Shown: piece after piece, positions 11,901 to 22,400 of the stretch
How the letters are laid out: the number at the start of each line of letters is the position of its first letter
How positions within the stretch are numbered: position 1 is the first letter of the stretch
Program-made: the position numbers and the translations under genes
Assembly (NCBI GenBank): GCA_016802295.1
Contig: JAESIW010000122.1
Location: forward strand, 310,001-374,000
DNA: 64,000 nucleotides
Direction of reading: 5' to 3'
Source of the DNA: Brachionus rotundiformis
Taxonomy: Eukaryota; Rotifera; Eurotatoria; Ploima; Brachionidae
The notes under the pieces: model-generated
Told to the model about the DNA's origin: nothing
Database searches by the model: none
What the model saw: the letters and a program-made list of their open reading frames with translations, nothing else

Positions 11901-14900
11901 ACTAAATTATTCCTTATAGTAAAAAAGTTATTCAAATTTTTCTGAATTGAAACGATCGAATTGAAATGAACTTCACAGCCCCTTAAACAATATAAATAAT
12001 AGAAAATATTTTCTTCTTCTTCAAGAATTAACTAAATCATTTTGATTTTAAATGTTTAAAATTTATGTTTTTTTTTTTACATGTATTTTTATCTGTAGTA
12101 AGTCTTTATCTTTTCTTTTTCTTTAATTTTTCAAATTTAAAATTTTTACATTTACTTCTCCAAATAGGAGGTTAATTTAATTAAATAAATAAATATTAGT
12201 TACTAGACATCCTTTCATATCAAAAATGAAAAAAGTAGCCAAATCATCTGCAGAATGAAGATAATTTTTGCTGGTTGTTGTATGTTTCTTTTTTGTAGGT
12301 CATTTATGATCCTGTCTAACTTCTGCTTTAACTGATCATTGATTGATCACTTAAATATCCTTTACATTTACTCCAAAAGATCTTGAACGAAGATAAAGAT
12401 GTGGACTAATTCCAATTAGCTAATGAAATAGGCAGCACCTTTTAACCACTGTATTACATTTTCTATCAATTATAATTATAAGCGTCTAATAAATATTTTA
12501 CTTTTTTTGTTAGTTTATGGCAATTTATCTTTTGATTTGATTTGAAAAGTTAATTTGTAATGACTAAACAAAAAAATGTCCTAATTGACAAGAACACTAG
12601 TCTGTTGACTAATCTTTAAAGTTAAACAGACAATTTCCCTTACAAAGCAAAGTACATGCTTAAACTTGTAAATGAAAGCTAAAGGTCTACAATAGAGCAC
12701 GATTTTTAGTCTTAATCACAGAAACAGGGATTTTTGTTATAAAATACACAAATTAACCAAAGCAACCAAATAATCATAGCCAAAATCCACTATTTATATT
12801 TGATTTTATCTTTTTTATATCACTAATTAGACAAAATATTTGTATATATTTTTAAGGTATTATGAAAAGATTTCTAATCATGTTCACTAATCTCCAATAA
12901 TAAATTTTTCCATATTTTAGTTGTTTATAAATACTAGTGATAATTGTAAATATTATAATAATTATCATTGTTTAAAATCCTTGTTATTTATTTAAATACA
13001 AACTTGATTAGCCCAATTGGGCACTTGAATTTTGTATATTTGGTACAAAAACAAAAATACCCGATTGGCAAACATCCTCGTGTCTTAAAATGTCATAGAT
13101 AGATAAATGAAACCTTGTTCATAATGAGACATAATGGGACAAAATATTGTATCTTAATAATTTTGATTTAGAAAATAACTTTGACCTTTTGTGGATAAGA
13201 AAAAAACTTGGGTGAACCATAATAATGACATTCTTTCCATTTAAAAATTAATTATTAAATGACAATATTTTATTTGTTTTGGAGATATAATTTTTAATTA
13301 ATTTATTAAATTATTTAGGGATTTTAAGCAACTAGAGCAAAATGATACAAATCAAAATTTACATACTTTTTTTGATATAATTGAGCAAAAATTGGGCTTT
13401 GTAGTTGATGAATGGGCCAAAGAGGACTTCCTAAAAGAAGACAAACAGCCATCCAAATCGAGTGTATTGGCCATACTTGACAAGCTTTATGACTGCTTCA
13501 AGAACGAGCCTATTTTGGAAGACCAAAACGAAAATTTAGATGCTGAGTCCGAGGTTGAAGATCATGGTCGAACATTGTCCAAAAGACGTCGTCCAATGAC
13601 CACCTTGGACAATGAAAGCGTTCCAGAAGAGACCAAAGAGCCTGTTGGACTGAGAAGACGCGGTAGTTTGGTCAAGTCAGCTTTATTCCAGAATAGGATA
13701 GATTTTTTCAATAATGCCGCTCAGGTTGAACTTGAGCGCAAAGCAAGCTTTAAGAGACCAAAGCCTGAACAAGACATGTTCGAATCAAGACCAGTTTGCT
13801 ACAATTGCGGCCTTCGTATATCCAAAGCAGACACTGTTTCGCTATTTGACGATATTGTTTTGCATGCCAATTGCTTCCGGTGCAACGATTGCCACAGACA
13901 GCTCAGACCAATTAGCTTCAAGCACACAATTAATCAAAATAATAAATGTAGCTTAAAATTTTTATCATAAAAGATATTTTTTTAAATTAGCCTTTTTTTT
14001 TGAAACTAAAATAGATACATTTTTTTGTACCAATCATTTACAACAAGATACCAAGACCAATTTGTTCGATCATGACAACTTTGAAAAGATCGAACAAGCA
14101 CAAACAAGGACTCCGTTGGCAGAATACCAATTGCGTAAGTCTAAACATTCTAACTCTTGCATTCAATTTGCGTTTATGTTTATGTTTATTATCTAGAACT
14201 ATTCCTCCATTCCATACCAAAAATCAACATTTACTTTTTTGCTTTATTATTCAGCATTTTTTTAATCATTATTACATTTTATCTAATTTTGGCTTTAGAA
14301 TAAAACTTAACACTCAAACCTAACTTGTACCCCCCGACCAATTTAAAAAGGAATTCAAGAATTTTCCATTTATTAATTTTACAAGGCATATTTGAGAAAT
14401 TTCCAATTATCTTTTACTAAGCTAGCTAAAATAGATTGATTGTTGGTAATAGAAAATGGCACCTTGAGGATCTAATGATGAAATAAAAGATACCATAATT
14501 TTTAATTGTATTATTAAAGCTTTAGAATTAAATTTATACAAAAGATACACTTTTTAATAGATAATTTTACTCACATAAATTAACAAATTTAGATATAAGT
14601 TGCGTTGTCTAAGTGAATAGTATTAAAGGGTTATAGTTAAATAAGTATAGGGTAAATTTTTCAATAGATAGTTAAAAAATTAAGATTAAAATTTAGGAAA
14701 AATTGATAGGATCTTTGCTGGTAATTTAAGCTTATCATTATGCTCAATTATTATAATCTAAAAAAGGCTTATAATATTTTTAATTATTAAATTTACCACA
14801 GAAACATTTAATATTCTGAAACAAATTACAGATGCAAAGTTTTGCATAATACTTGGTAATTATAAAGCATGGTCTAATTTAGCTTCAATTAATCACCTTT

Positions 14901-16938
14901 ATTTTAAATTAAAGATAAATAAATAAATCTTTTTTAAACTATTAATTATTCATTGTAAAATAATTTTCTTAGTTGAAAAAGCTCCGGAAACACATTATAT
15001 GTAAACCATCGGATAAGGCCGAGTCAATAAAATAGATTTATTTATTTATTAAAGTTTTTGATTAAAGATCTCTTTCAAGAATGAAATTAATTAGTAAATT
15101 GATATATCAAAAGATAGTAGAGTACTTATTTAGTCAATTAGAACATCAATTTACAGTAGAAACTTGGAAGATTTGATATTAGTTAAATCAAACAAAAAAG
15201 ATAAGGAAAAAAAAACTAATAAAAAAAGTTGACTGTAATTTTAAGATTTTATTAATCAAAAATAAAATAGATCGAAAAAAGATTAATTTTTAAAAAAGAA
15301 TCCAATTTAGACTGCTTGGTAAAAGTAAGCCTAAAATTAAGCGTTGCCAAGGCTTTCTAATTACATGAACTCACATATTTTTGTTCCAATTTACCAGCAC
15401 AATAAACGCTCGAAAAAAAAAATTTGTTCCTGATCAAAAAAATTAAAAAAATTTAAATTTAAGACAAACTCGGTGTCGGCTTGGACTCGGCCGATTATTT
15501 GAACGAGCTGCAACGAGACAAGTTCGAAAAGCGATGCAACTTTTACTTGTCATCGCATCAGACAAAGCGCTCGGCGACGTCCGACTCGTCCAGCTACTCG
15601 ACGCCGAACACGTCCTTCACCAGCGCGTGCCATGAAGAGGACACAGCGCCATTTAGGCTCAGGGAGCGCGCCGAATTCGAGAGCATCCTCGAGTCGGAAG
15701 AGTGCAACAACTCCAAAGACGAAGAGGACGCGGACGAAAAGGCCCAGCTGCTGGACGAGAACGTCTTCTCGGACTCGGACGACAGCCAAACCGACGACGA
15801 CGACCACTTATACAGCATTGATGCCAAATACATCACTCTGAGGAACAATTGCCAAAAGTCGGTCACCCCAAGCACGTCCAAGTCCAAGTCCCAGTCGCCA
15901 TTCTCTGTCTCGTCCAGCTCCGAGCTCAATAACAGAATCATAGAGAACCAGCTGAACGAACAGGTTGACGTTTATTTGATTCGAAAGCGAGCCCAGGAAA
16001 AGGCCAAGCTCAAGTCGGACGAAGAGCTCGGCCTGAACTCGGCCATTGTGATCAAAAGACTGGAGGGCAGATGTGGCTCGAGTGACGAGGACGTGTTCGA
16101 CTCGCCGCCCGAGGTCAAGCGCCAGTCGTTTGACTTCGACGCGGCGCCTCTCGCCAAGTGCGAGACTCTGGAGGAGGACGACGACGACGACCTGGAACCC
16201 AAGCGCATCCTGCTCAAGCCGGACATAAAACTCAGCTCCAGGTCCCACTCGGAGTCCTCGTTGTCCAATGACGAGTTCAGCTCTTCGTCGCTCGTCGAGT
16301 CTTTCAACGCTCTCAATGTGGACAACAGCCCTAGGCTGAAGCGCTCGGCCATCAATAGAAAAAGACTGCTCAACGAGGAAAAGAAAATGGTCAAACAAAA
16401 CCAGGACAGGCGGCTGCGCATGTCCCAGGAGCTGCAGCGCAAACTCGACGAACTCAGACACAAAAAAGACGAGTTTGCCAAGAGTGTAAACGATTTGGAA
16501 AAGAGAATCAACCAGTTGGACAAGTGCAGCATGTGCTACGAGAGTGTTAAGAAAACACTCGAGTCAAAAATACTTAATTGTATACACTGTAAGAACATAT
16601 TGATGAGGATTGAAAACGAGCTGATTATTCAGAGTGAGGCGTTGGCCATAGAAGACCAGCTGGCCGAGTGTCAGCTCAAGCTAAAGGAGACAATTGATTT
16701 GCCCGAGGAGAACAAGAGTGTTGATATAAGGCAGAGAGAGAAGTGGCTGATGGAAAGATTGGTCGACTTTATAGAGGAAAAGAACCGGCTGGTTGACCAA
16801 TTGGAAAAGTTGAAGCAAATGGAAACCGAAGAGGACAAGTTTGTGCTGGACATTTTGAGCAAGGAGACAAACCAGGATTTTGTAAGCTCGTCAAATGATC
16901 TTTTTCAGCAGTTCAAGTCTTTTAGTGATATCATTTAA
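8989..16938 (+). CDS. MICAL: MICAL, actin-oxidising flavoprotein monooxygenase
   Basis: An FAD/NADPH monooxygenase that oxidises methionines of F-actin and so disassembles filaments. Exons are 8989-10772, 13319-13947, 14015-14134 and 15464-16938 (1335 residues); all three junctions keep frame. Domains in order: FAD monooxygenase with GSGPVG at 115-120, VLHLWPYTIHDL, and GADGRR before the flavin-binding half; a calponin-homology domain from about 553 to 655, split by intron 1 at NRYKPDLV-DF; one LIM domain from about 752 (CYNCG...HANCFRCNDC) whose last part (FFCTNH) is on exon 3; an acidic Ser-rich linker; and a C-terminal coiled-coil bMERB Rab-binding domain from about 1145 to 1320. This is the full MICAL layout. 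The start was chosen because the N terminus from this ATG matches the family length. Exon 1 up to about 9830 and the first half of exon 4 are far richer in G+C than the neighbours. Intron 1 is 2546 bp and carries transposon remains. Confidence 0.93.
10830..11010 (-). mobile_element. LINE reverse-transcriptase 3' coding remnant, in MICAL intron 1
   Basis: Read on the minus strand, this gives QWLGHVLRM, then RIPNRALQ, then SRKRQEMD. That is the C-terminal pattern of many non-LTR retrotransposon polymerases (WLGHVxRM...PxxAL...RGRPxxTW). A frameshift upstream of QWLGH and an in-frame stop after TWGR show it is dead. It lies antisense within the MICAL intron. The family is recalled, not searched. 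Confidence 0.6.
11618..11991. mobile_element. Foldback element 2 (MULE-like MITE), in MICAL intron 1
   Basis: The element runs 11627-11982 (356 bp), with inverted ends GGGGTTGTGAAGTT and AACTTCACAGCCCC (allowing one mismatch and a few divergent bases). The arms are over 150 bp each and pair almost to the centre (GTCTGCAAAATACTCTGC at 11759, GCAGAGTTTTTGCAGAC at 11834). The flanks are TTAGACAAT (11618-11626) and TTAAACAAT (11983-11991), a 9-bp target duplication with one mismatch. It shares terminal (TTGTGAAGTT) and internal (GTCTGCAAA...CTCTGCAA) sequence with element 1 at 7169-7531, so the two belong to one family. Confidence 0.8.
11992..13318. other. Rest of MICAL intron 1, nothing recognised
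   Basis: AT-rich intron sequence ending at the acceptor TTATTTAG, 13311-13318. No exon or repeat family was recognised. Confidence 0.4.
14135..15463. other. MICAL intron 3, nothing recognised
   Basis: A 1329-bp intron, GTAAGT at 14135 to an AAG acceptor at 15463. No additional exon was needed: the one-base phase left by exon 3 is completed by exon 4 (codon CAC). An alternatively spliced exon cannot be excluded. Confidence 0.5.
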
Positions 16939-17310
16939 CTGTCTAAATTTTTTATAATTATTTTATTATCTCAGTAAAATGTTTTCTTTTTTTTTTTTTT
17001 TTTTATCTATTATCAAGTTTTATGCTACATATATTTTTTTTTTCTAAAAATAATTTAAAGTTTTAAAATAAAATTTTGATCTAATGTATTTTTAATAATT
17101 TTTTTGCACACTGTGGATAAAAGCTTCCAGATAGACTTATGATCAAAGTATGAATGCCAACCAAGTTCAGCATTAGATTACTTGAGTTGAACGCCTTAAA
17201 CAAGTTGTGCAAAAAGAATGGTCGAACATTTCAACCGTGTCCAAAGACGTAAACAGTATTGGCCAAAAGTCAAAGTCAAATCAAATGTTTTCATTATTAA
17301 ACTAGAAATT

Positions 17311-17590
17311 AAATGACTACCTGACAAACACTCCTGTTCCAAACAAAAAGTTCAACAACTATTATCTAGTAAATCGTATAACCTATATTTACCTATCAAC
17401 TTTATACTTTATAAATTAAATTTATATTATTTTATTCTGCTATAATCATTTTTGTGCTCTGGTATATACATAAAGTTTTTCCTTTTTAACATTTAATTCA
17501 ATATTTTAAACGTTAGGCTAAAAAGAAGGACTATGATCCATTCTGAGTGGCCCGAGAACTTTCTCAAATAATATTTTAAATAAATAAATA
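17311..17590 (+). repeat. Dispersed repeat A, copy 1 (retroposon-like 3' tail)
   Basis: Closely matches 59418-59730 in the same orientation. Shared words include AAATGACTACCTGACAAACA, TCTAGTAAATCGTATAACCT, GCTCTGGTATATACATAAAG and GGCTAAAAAGAAGGACTATG. Both copies end in an AAATAAATAAATA-type tail, which suggests the 3' end of a non-LTR retroposon. Copy 1 lacks a short insertion present in copy 2. Confidence 0.8.
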
Positions 17591-17826
17591 AGCTAGAAAT
17601 TAGATAAATTATTTAATTAATTATCTTTGGCTATAAATAAAGTCAAGCAGTGAGTTCTTTTATTTGATCGCTAATTATTTGAAATACTTTGTCTTTAATT
17701 AAAAAAAAAACTGATCAAAAGTTTCCGTTAAAATAAAAAGATTGACATTACATAAATTCAAGCAATTAAAATACAAAAAAGTATAAGGAAATCTATTTAT
17801 TTTATTTAAAAGCAAAATTAATCTAT

Positions 17827-18116
17827 TTAGAACACTATTTGAACAAAAAATTCCATAGTCAAATCAAAGCCTCTTTTTTGGTCATTCAGTGAAGATAATT
17901 CAATTTCAGACTCATCTTCATTTTTTTCATTACTGATTATTGTCACTTTGTTCCCTCTTTCGTTCAGCTTTTTAGCTTCTTCATCTTCTAATTGTTTCAA
18001 AACTTGATTCTCAGTGTAACACAGCGCGCAGAAAGCTTGATTTTTGTTTAATTTTTTAGCTTAAACTTCGGCAATGGCTATATAAAATGTTTCTTCAGTT
18101 TTTTCGGAATTTGCTT
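17827..18116 (-). pseudogene. Interrupted reading frame of unknown family
   Basis: On the minus strand one frame runs from about 18116 to the stop at 17827-17829, with a single internal TAA at 18061-18063. The residues look protein-like: EKTEETFYIAIAEV before the stop, then NQAFCALCYTENQVLKQLED, then a charged stretch and KRGFDLTMEFFVQIVF. Both sides of the stop are in the same frame. It could be a gene remnant, a decayed transposon gene, or the last exon(s) of a gene whose other exons I cannot find. No family was recognised. Confidence 0.35.
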
Positions 18117-18207
18117 ATTTTTTAAAAGTTGTATCAATAAAATATAAAATTGACCCTGTTTATTGCAATAAATTAAATTAACGGTTTAACCCCAACCCCA
18201 TTTTTAT

Positions 18208-18330
18208 TAACACTCAAAATCCTGAGGGGCTCTTTATATCCCTTGAGTTAACTTAAGTGTTTAATTTTTATCCCACGAAAATAGGTAATTAATTTTAATA
18301 TCAGAAACCCCTCCGGTGTTTGAGGGTTAA
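18208..18330. repeat. Dispersed repeat B, copy 1, with internal inverted repeat
   Basis: CACTCAAAATCCTGAGGGG...CCCTTGAGTTAACTT...TTTAATTTTTATCCC is shared with 60212-60292. In this copy an inverted counterpart follows (CCCCTCCGGTGTTTGAGGGTT near 18307-18327), so the unit can fold back. The other copy lacks that right arm. Confidence 0.6.
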
Positions 18331-18539
18331 ATTTGTTTCAACGTGACAGTATTCTCTTATTTAAATTTATCATTTTAAGTATTAAAATTGAAAAAACATT
18401 CATTGTTTAAATGATTCAAGCTGAAGCCTAATTAAAAAAAATACCACAGTTTTTTATATTTAAACAAATTTATTTTGAAAAAACAGAAGAACCCTAAAAT
18501 CAACTGAATTAATTAAGATAAAATTTAATAAAATAATAA

Positions 18540-18740
18540 ACAAATGGCTCAAATGTGGCTGACCACATGAAATGGAGCTCGACTGTAATAGAACTGCTTC
18601 TCTTGGTAGATTATTCCAAATATTTGATTCTCTGTTTGTAAAAAAAAGTGTGCCTTTGGTCACATCTTTTGACTAGTTCAATTTCAAGTTTAATCAACAG
18701 GCTAGTGCTCTTGTCATAAAACCGATTAACGCTCCATTAA
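18540..18740 (-). mobile_element. LINE reverse-transcriptase C-terminal remnant
   Basis: Minus-strand reading gives VNRFYDKSTSLL...LEIELVKR and, after a frameshift, LFFTNRESNIWNNLPREAV. The pattern FFxNRxxxIWNxLPxxVV is the C-terminal signature of many non-LTR retrotransposon polymerases. The frameshift shows it is inactive. Confidence 0.55.
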
Positions 18741-19448
18741 TTTAAATAAATTTTATAAATTAAAAATAAATTGTTTAAATAATTATTTAAAAAAGTAAAA
18801 CATTGAATTGTTTAAATTAAATTTTTTGAACCTGAAATGAATTTTTTTACAAAATCTGAGAAAATCAAATTCAAATATTATTGAAAATTGAATGCTTGAA
18901 TGTTGTAAATTTCAACATTGATCTCTTAATAAGTCTTGAGTAAAAAAATCCATAAGTTTTGTCGCCATTTGCTGATTTTGATGTTGGTTCTATCAGATTC
19001 TCACTATTCCTTAAATAACACACCTTACAGAATAGACAAAGGACAAAGATAATTTGTTAGTTGAGTTAGAAATTATGATATTTGCAATAATTTTATTGAA
19101 AATTTGGCAATTGTAGTCTTTTGCCAAACTCAAACCAGGATGGAAATCAAAGCGCTACTACAGCAGAGTAAAAAATAAAAAAATAAAATATACAACACTG
19201 ATGTACGCAAGTGTATTCTGGTAAGGGTCTGAGTTGGATAGAAAAAGCCTGAAAACTAAACACTGGTACTGGTAGCCTGAGAGGGATTCTTTGGATACAC
19301 TGACCTAATCAATCGTCAATGTATCAGAAATAAATAAATTACTTTTTTGCTTATTAAGCTTTAAAATATAAATACAAATAAATAAATAATAAATAAATTT
19401 ATTTTTTAGTTTTTAATATTTAGTTTTGTTGACCAATTAAGTCCAATT
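18741..19448. other. Spacer, nothing recognised
   Basis: AT-rich spacer. The less AT-rich part at 19140-19330 may be repeat-derived, but no second copy was seen in this window. Confidence 0.3.
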
Positions 19449-22400
19449 TTATCCAATATGAGATCGTTTATGCTTTAAAATTTCAATTGCTGTCAAATGT
19501 AAACTCTTATTACAATCAGGACAAAAATATTCTTTTTGATCAATTGACTTAGCTTCTTTATCATTTGATACAGTTGTATCAATTTCACCTTGAACAAACA
19601 AAAATAAATTTTAAAAATTGACCATAATTTTCCAAATGATACTTTTTTCTTGGCATTCGACTTGATGTTGCATTCTTTCCATTAAATCAAGCAACAAGTC
19701 TTTAGTACAACTTGGACACTTCCAGTGCCGCTTCATGACACCACTGTACTCGCTCACAATTGATAGAGTTTCATCTGGTATTATACTTTAAAAAACCATG
19801 TTATTCTGTTTTAAACTAATTTTAAATATTTGGTAATAAACACACCAGTTATAGGTCAAATAGCTGGTTATCTTGAAGCCTCCTTTAGTAGAATTGATAG
19901 AACTGTTTTCAATTGAGTCGAGGTGTTTTTTTAAATCTGGTCGAATTTTTGACTCGTCCAGGATGCTTGATTCTGTAGAGTAATTTTTGATGAACATTTT
20001 GGTCACTTCGGCTGCCAAAACCCGCCTCATTGAATACATAAAACTTGAGTCCAGAAATTCGCTTAACTTTTTCTTAAGCATTTTCTCAAGTTTTCTGGCA
20101 CGTTCCTTAAATGTCACAGAGTCTTGTTTAAAATCAGGCTCGCCATCATCTTCCAGCTTTTGTCCATAATTCAGGCGATCTTCTAGTCGAATTTTGAACA
20201 ACTTTTCTATAGAGGACCTAAGGTAAAGCACTGCTGAGAGAATTTTCTGTCCTGTCTCTGAGTCCAAGAACCTGATCTCAAGCCATTCGTCGCACAAGAT
20301 CCTAGTGCATTCAGCATTTGTGTCCAAAGATCCAGCGTACAAGAGCAAAGTCTGCAATGCTGGCACTCTCATACAATTCATAAAATAGGCCTTATTTGTC
20401 TCGAATAAGTTCACATAAGTTATAAGTTGGTGCCGAGTGCTGAACTTGAATTTATCTTTGACCAGACCATCTTCATCGCATGGCTGCAATACATCTGGAT
20501 CGTACGAAAACACACTGGTCGGATGAATGACCACAAATGATTTGTGCTAAATCAATAAGGATTTTTTTTAATTAATTAAAAAATAAATTTCCAATTTTAA
20601 GTCTACTTTGGAATTAAATTTCTGGTCTGATTCACGTTTGTAGCTGTTTAGCTCATCGGCTATGGCTATTTGTGGATACAGACCACACGACAGTATTATC
20701 TTCAATAGGTTTACTTCTCGTAGAGTAAATTTCTTGCAAGATAAGCTTTTATTCTAAATATAATAAGAATAATTAGAATTTATTATTAATTAAATTTGTA
20801 TTTATAAAAAAAAATAAAGGTAAAATTATGGTAAAGTAGGAAAAGGAAAATATTGCCAATGCTTATGTTAAAAAGTATTTAAACCAAAGCCAGAGCTGAA
20901 CTGATCTGTACTACTTGACCAAGTGCCAGTGATTTTGGAAGCAGAACAAGTTAGTTGGATGCATTGAGGAAAAAGAGATGCAAAATGGTCAAAAATTATA
21001 GATTAGTCATATGGACGCAAGTCAATTTGGAAGTTGTAATTGGCATTTTGGTAAGAAAATTTTTTTTCAAAAGAAACAATAGCCTGTATTAGGTTAAGTT
21101 TCCCAAAGACAATTAAAGCCGTTCCAATAACTTAATTTTTTTTCAAGTCAATTGAGATAAATGTAATTTTTCAAAAATTTTTCTAAAATTTAAATATTTT
21201 ATTAAATCAACAGATAAATAAAACTAATTAAAGGATAATTTGATTTAGAGACATTTTCTTAATGAATTAATTTTTATTTAATTTAAAGTTGACTTAATGA
21301 CTTTTTTTTTATTTGTTTATCTGTATCGAGCTAAGGCTGCTTCAGATTTAGAAAAAAAAAATTTAAAAAAACTAAAAAAAGAGCTATATAGAATAAAAAT
21401 TAATCAAATAAAATAGATAGAAAGTTAATAAAGGTATGCTTTAATATAAAGACAAAACGAAAAAAATTCTATAAGTGACTTAAAAATAACTCTGGCTTTA
21501 AGACACGAGAATAAAAAAAGATAAAAAATTTATTTAATTAGCAAATTAAATTATTCAATAGTAATTATTAACTAATTAAAAAAGTAATTACTTGTAATTC
21601 ATCAAGATTATGCATTAATTTGAATTCAATGTCTCTAATGTCTTGGCAATTGTTGTCAGTCTCGTCCAAATTGCTAGTGTCCAGTTCATATTCTTCCATA
21701 TTTAGAACCTTGGGCCTCTTTGGCTTGCTAGAAAGCTCTTTTTTCAAATCAAGTAGGCGTTTTCTTTCCTTTTTGGCCATTATTTTCTTCAAATCTTTTC
21801 TCACCTTTTCGCTATAGCTACTGGACGCTCTCGGCCTACTCGACTCGCTTTCCGAGTCCGAATCACTCACATCACTGTCATCATTCTTCTTTCGCAGTAG
21901 ATAATTTTGCTCCAAAAGCTCATAAAACTGTTTCTTCAATTTGCTAATCTCATAAAAACGCTGCTCTTCCAGACACCGTCTCTTGCACCACTTGTAACTA
22001 TTGCCATTCTCGGCTTTTACCTGAATCCATTCATTGTAAGCATTGAGCAAAGTCAATGGATCGCCATGGTCGGATATGAGATCTTTGCGCTTTTGCATAC
22101 TTTCATAGTCACAGCGTAAATTGCTGGTAAACGGCGATTGAACACTTAGTGCAGCTGCCATTGTCACTATTGGCTCAACCACATGAAATATACTTGCCAT
22201 AATCAACATTTTGCCAATTTGTATATCGACAGGCAGCTCGGCCAGCATTTGGCCCATTGGTGTCAATTGTTCCATTTCATTTAGAGCATTTTGTTCCTTT
22301 AAATAAGTCAACGAGTGCTCCAGGCTCTCTAGGTCTGGTGGTTCAACAAAAGGAAACTTGCGCACATCCTTAAGTCCCATTGATATCATTTGTAGTATGA

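Noticed and set aside
14072..14323. Plus-strand frame of 83 codons
   Set aside because: It overlaps MICAL exon 3 in another frame and runs into intron sequence; no motif.
15808..16461. Minus-strand frame of 217 codons and a second of 186 codons nearby
   Set aside because: Shadow of MICAL exon 4, whose sense frame carries the bMERB domain.
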